This document shows positions 61,765 to 64,000 of a stretch of DNA of 64,000 nucleotides, piece by piece. The notes beneath the pieces were generated by a model that saw nothing but the letters and a program-made list of their open reading frames with translations, did not search any database and had not been told where the DNA came from. Positions within the stretch are counted from its first letter, which is position 1. Each line of letters begins with the position of its first letter. A program made the position numbers and the translations under genes. Source of the stretch: Clostridiales bacterium (GTDB lineage Bacteria; Bacillota; Clostridia; Oscillospirales; CAG-272); the NCBI GenBank assembly GCA_022793655.1, contig JAAWDG010000010.1, positions 1 through 64,000 on the forward strand, given 5' to 3'.

Positions 61765-62997
61765 ATGATAAAAAAAGGATTGCTGCGAAAATATGCACAA
61801 CTAATTGTTAAGGTCGGCGTTAATTTGCAAAAGGGTCAAAGCGCTGTTATTTTGGCAGAAGCAGATCAGCATGAATTTGTCACTTATGTAGTGGACGAAT
61901 GTTATAAAGCCGGTGCCGCTGAGGTACGTGTAGAATGGTCTTTCCAACCCATCACCAAACTCCACTACCGCCATCAAAGCGTGAAAACACTTTCTCACGT
62001 GCCCGATTGGGTAGAAGCAAAACACAAAGAAAATGCTGACAGGCTTCCCTGCATGATTCATATATTATCCGAGGATCCAGATGGACTAAATGGCATAAAT
62101 CGCAGCAAGCTGCAAAAAAGCCAGCAAGCCAGGTATCAGGTGCTAAAGCCATACCGCGACGCGATGGAAAACAAATATCCGTGGACTATTGCGGCTGTTC
62201 CTTCTGCCAAATGGGCGAAAAAAGTATTTCCTGGCTGCCGCACCTCGACAGCTATTGAAAAGCTGTATAACGCGATCTTTGAAACGGTGCATATTACCGA
62301 GCAAAACGATCCGATCGCTGCGTGGGGCTCGCATAACCAAACCTTCAAAGAGCGCTGCGATAAGTTAAATGCGCTTCATTTAGACCGCCTAACCTACAAA
62401 AGCGCAAACGGAACTGATTTCACCGTCTGGCTCATTCCACAAGCGAAATGGGAAGGCGGCGGAGAAACCACTCTTTCGGGTCATTATTTTAATCCTAACA
62501 TGCCAACCGAAGAAATCTTCACAGCACCCATGGCCGGCAAGGCTGAAGGCACCTTGGTAGCCACCAAGCCACTCTCCTACTATGGCGAAATTATTGATGA
62601 TTTTGCCATCACCTTTACCAATGGAGAGGCCAGCAGCTGGACCGCTAAAACAGGCGCCGATGCCTTAACCAAAATGATTGAATCTGACGAAGGCGCAAAA
62701 CGTTTGGGCGAAGTAGCGCTTGTTCCCTTTAACAGTCCGATCAACAATCAAAATCTGCTTTACTATAATACGTTATTTGATGAAAATGCCAGCTGCCACT
62801 TCGCCTTAGGTGACGGGTACACCAATCTTATTCAAGGCTATGAGAATATGACCAAAGAGGAACTCCGTGATATTGGCGTCAATGAATCCATGATTCATGT
62901 GGACTTTATGGTAGGCGCTGCCGACCTGACAATTACCGGTTACACCAAAGAAAACACGGCTGTACCCATCTTCAAACAAGGTAATTTTTGTCTGTAA
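61765..62997 (+). CDS. M29-family thermophilic-type aminopeptidase (410 aa)
   Basis: The start at 61765 (MIKKGLLRKYAQLIVKVGVN) follows GAAAGG and gives the standard 410 residues. LSGHYFNPNMPTEEIFTAPM with the metal-binding Glu, LGEVALVPFNSPIN and HFALGDGYTNL are the M29 (aminopeptidase T/AmpS) motifs. It is a cytosolic metallo-aminopeptidase. It lies 66 bases after the M18 gene, so the two probably share a transcript and supply amino acids from peptides. Confidence 0.92.
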   Translation: MIKKGLLRKYAQLIVKVGVNLQKGQSAVILAEADQHEFVTYVVDECYKAGAAEVRVEWSFQPITKLHYRHQSVKTLSHVPDWVEAKHKENADRLPCMIHILSEDPDGLNGINRSKLQKSQQARYQVLKPYRDAMENKYPWTIAAVPSAKWAKKVFPGCRTSTAIEKLYNAIFETVHITEQNDPIAAWGSHNQTFKERCDKLNALHLDRLTYKSANGTDFTVWLIPQAKWEGGGETTLSGHYFNPNMPTEEIFTAPMAGKAEGTLVATKPLSYYGEIIDDFAITFTNGEASSWTAKTGADALTKMIESDEGAKRLGEVALVPFNSPINNQNLLYYNTLFDENASCHFALGDGYTNLIQGYENMTKEELRDIGVNESMIHVDFMVGAADLTITGYTKENTAVPIFKQGNFCL

Positions 62998-63090
62998 AAT
63001 ATATTGACCTTTACTATGCTATCAATATTTTACTGTAATACACCAAAAAAGAGAATACGAGATAAAGCACTAAAAATATATCGCTAAGAA

Positions 63091-63123
63091 AAAAGCCCTT
63101 TACTATATAGCAAAGGGCTTTTG
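63091..63123 (+). terminator. Terminator after the aminopeptidase genes
   Basis: AAAAGCCCTTT...AAAGGGCTTTT stem with a ten-base loop. The T run is short but the stem is strong. It can also serve the convergent gene at 63,154-63,612. Confidence 0.8.
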
Positions 63124-63153
63124 TTATTTATTAAGTATGAAGGCACCAACATA

Positions 63154-63612
63154 CTACGCTTCTGTAAGCACAATTTCAATCGAATCAGAGATTTTTTTAA
63201 GATGAAAGACAAATACTCGTCGCAAATTATTATTATCATCTGGTTGTACATTTTGGTGAGTTTCTGTCAACTGATATTCGCCAATAAAACAATAGTTTCC
63301 TTTTCTTTTTTCAAACAGCAAAAGGGGCTTATTTTGCTGTTTATGAGACATAACTGCCACATTCAAATCGTAAGAATAATTCTGTATGCTGTCTTGATGA
63401 CCCGTCCTACCGATTCCTGTATACAGACAATAATCATAAAAGCCTTTGGGGTAAAAAAAGTCCTCATAAAGCTCTTCCTCGTTCTTAAACAAGAGGATAG
63501 CCTTCGCCTTAGTTGCCATCGTAATACCACTTTGCCAATTCCCACCTAACAAGTTGTGGATAGCAGCTCGATTCAAAAATTCTTGACCGTGCTTTAATTC
63601 AATACAAGCCAT
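63154..63612 (-). CDS. Stand-alone SRA-like (ScoMcrA-type) domain protein (152 aa)
   Basis: The order LNRAAIHNLLGGNWQSGITM, FYDYCLYTGIGRTGHQDSIQ, LLLFEKRKGNYCFIGEYQ and DNNNLRRVFVFHL matches the SRA-like domain of ScoMcrA-type restriction enzymes, which recognise modified DNA. The nuclease (HNH) domain that usually follows is absent; the protein ends after the domain. It may be a modified-base sensor, a remnant, or work with another enzyme. The family call is from pattern memory. Confidence 0.6.
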   Translation of the reverse strand: MACIELKHGQEFLNRAAIHNLLGGNWQSGITMATKAKAILLFKNEEELYEDFFYPKGFYDYCLYTGIGRTGHQDSIQNYSYDLNVAVMSHKQQNKPLLLFEKRKGNYCFIGEYQLTETHQNVQPDDNNNLRRVFVFHLKKISDSIEIVLTEA

Positions 63613-63740
63613 CGCGTTCCCCCATCTTAATCATCAAAAAATATTTTCTGCAACGAAATATTTATATTAGTATTGATTTTATATTTTTCATTTGGTTATG
63701 AACGGTCCAACCAAATCATTCATAAGTATACTAAAGAAAT

Positions 63741-63780
63741 CAAGAAAAAAGAAACAGAGTCATCCTATCAGATAACTCTG
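63741..63780 (-). terminator. Terminator of the tRNA operon
   Basis: Read leftward, CAGAGT/ACTCTG stem extended by ATC/GAT, followed by TTTCTTTTTTC. It lies just past the tRNA-fMet 3' end. Confidence 0.8.
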
Positions 63781-63784
63781 CTGT

Positions 63785-63860
<76 letters not shown>

Positions 63861-63880
63861 ATATATCTTGATTCAATCAA

Positions 63881-63967
63881 TGGTGCCGCTGACCGGACTT
63901 GAACCGGTACGGTATTGCTACCGAGGGATTTTAAGTCCCTTGCGTCTGCCAATTCCGCCACAGCGGC
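63881..63967 (-). tRNA. tRNA-Leu (anticodon TAA)
   Basis: Acceptor GCCGCTG/CAGCGGC with encoded CCA, anticodon loop CTTAAAA and a long variable arm (CGGTAGCAATACCG), as expected for a class II leucine tRNA. 87 bases. Confidence 0.95.
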
Positions 63968-64000
63968 ATTCCTGACCGCTTTGTAAGTATAGCATACCAA

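Overview
The window reads as a chromosome segment of an anaerobic, low-to-moderate G+C Gram-positive bacterium, most likely of the class Clostridia. The grounds are strong AGGAGG-type ribosome binding sites, a split purine terminus (stand-alone AICAR formyltransferase plus a PurO-type IMP cyclohydrolase), PyrB with PyrI and a PyrD/PyrK pair, a Fe-S type PurF, and Firmicutes-style prophage genes. I cannot name a genus.

Positions 1-23,480 are the right-hand part of a prophage integrated at the 3' end of the tmRNA gene ssrA (23,483-23,833, minus). From the right come a tyrosine integrase, a membrane zinc-ribbon protein, an ImmA-like peptidase and a repressor with a visible operator/promoter. A leftward early operon of small overlapping genes follows: annealing protein, YqaJ-type exonuclease, NinB-like and HNH-like proteins, SSB, a replication initiator carrying seven 12-bp iteron-like repeats, and a RuvC-like resolvase. 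Next are an 8.2-kb gene for a 2,732-residue polyvalent virion protein and a collagen-like tail fibre that runs off the left edge. Several early genes look eroded: a PP-loop gene split by two homopolymer contractions, short N-terminal remnants, and a MazG-like gene overlapping its neighbour. Several real genes here are under 60 codons.

Positions 23,895-44,590 hold nucleotide biosynthesis on the minus strand. The pyr operon (pyrC-K-D-F-E-B-I) has a consensus promoter and almost no leader. The pur operon (purE-C-F-M-N-O-H, glyA, purD, purL) has a long structured leader that resembles a ZTP riboswitch with an attenuator. Between them lie a GNAT acetyltransferase and a class A beta-lactamase-like lipoprotein whose nucleophile position is Cys.

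Positions 44,591-49,560 hold a PepSY lipoprotein with 11-residue repeats, and a Crp/Fnr-like regulator with a 24-bp palindromic operator heading an ABC uptake operon. Positions 49,797-56,900 carry rlmD, an AT-rich Type II restriction-modification pair, a MATE-like exporter, an NSS symporter and a NERD nuclease-like protein.

Positions 56,920-63,000 are rightward housekeeping genes with unusual leaders. tyrA is preceded by a complete classical attenuator: a 19-residue leader peptide with Tyr-Tyr-Cys-Tyr-Tyr, mutually exclusive hairpins and a terminator. mgtE is preceded by a 28-residue upstream ORF whose stop codon lies inside a hairpin that touches the mgtE ribosome binding site. thiN and two metallo-aminopeptidases follow. 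The window ends with a stand-alone SRA-like protein and a tRNA-Leu/tRNA-fMet pair on the minus strand. The tyrA attenuator is the strongest candidate for an undescribed regulatory system.
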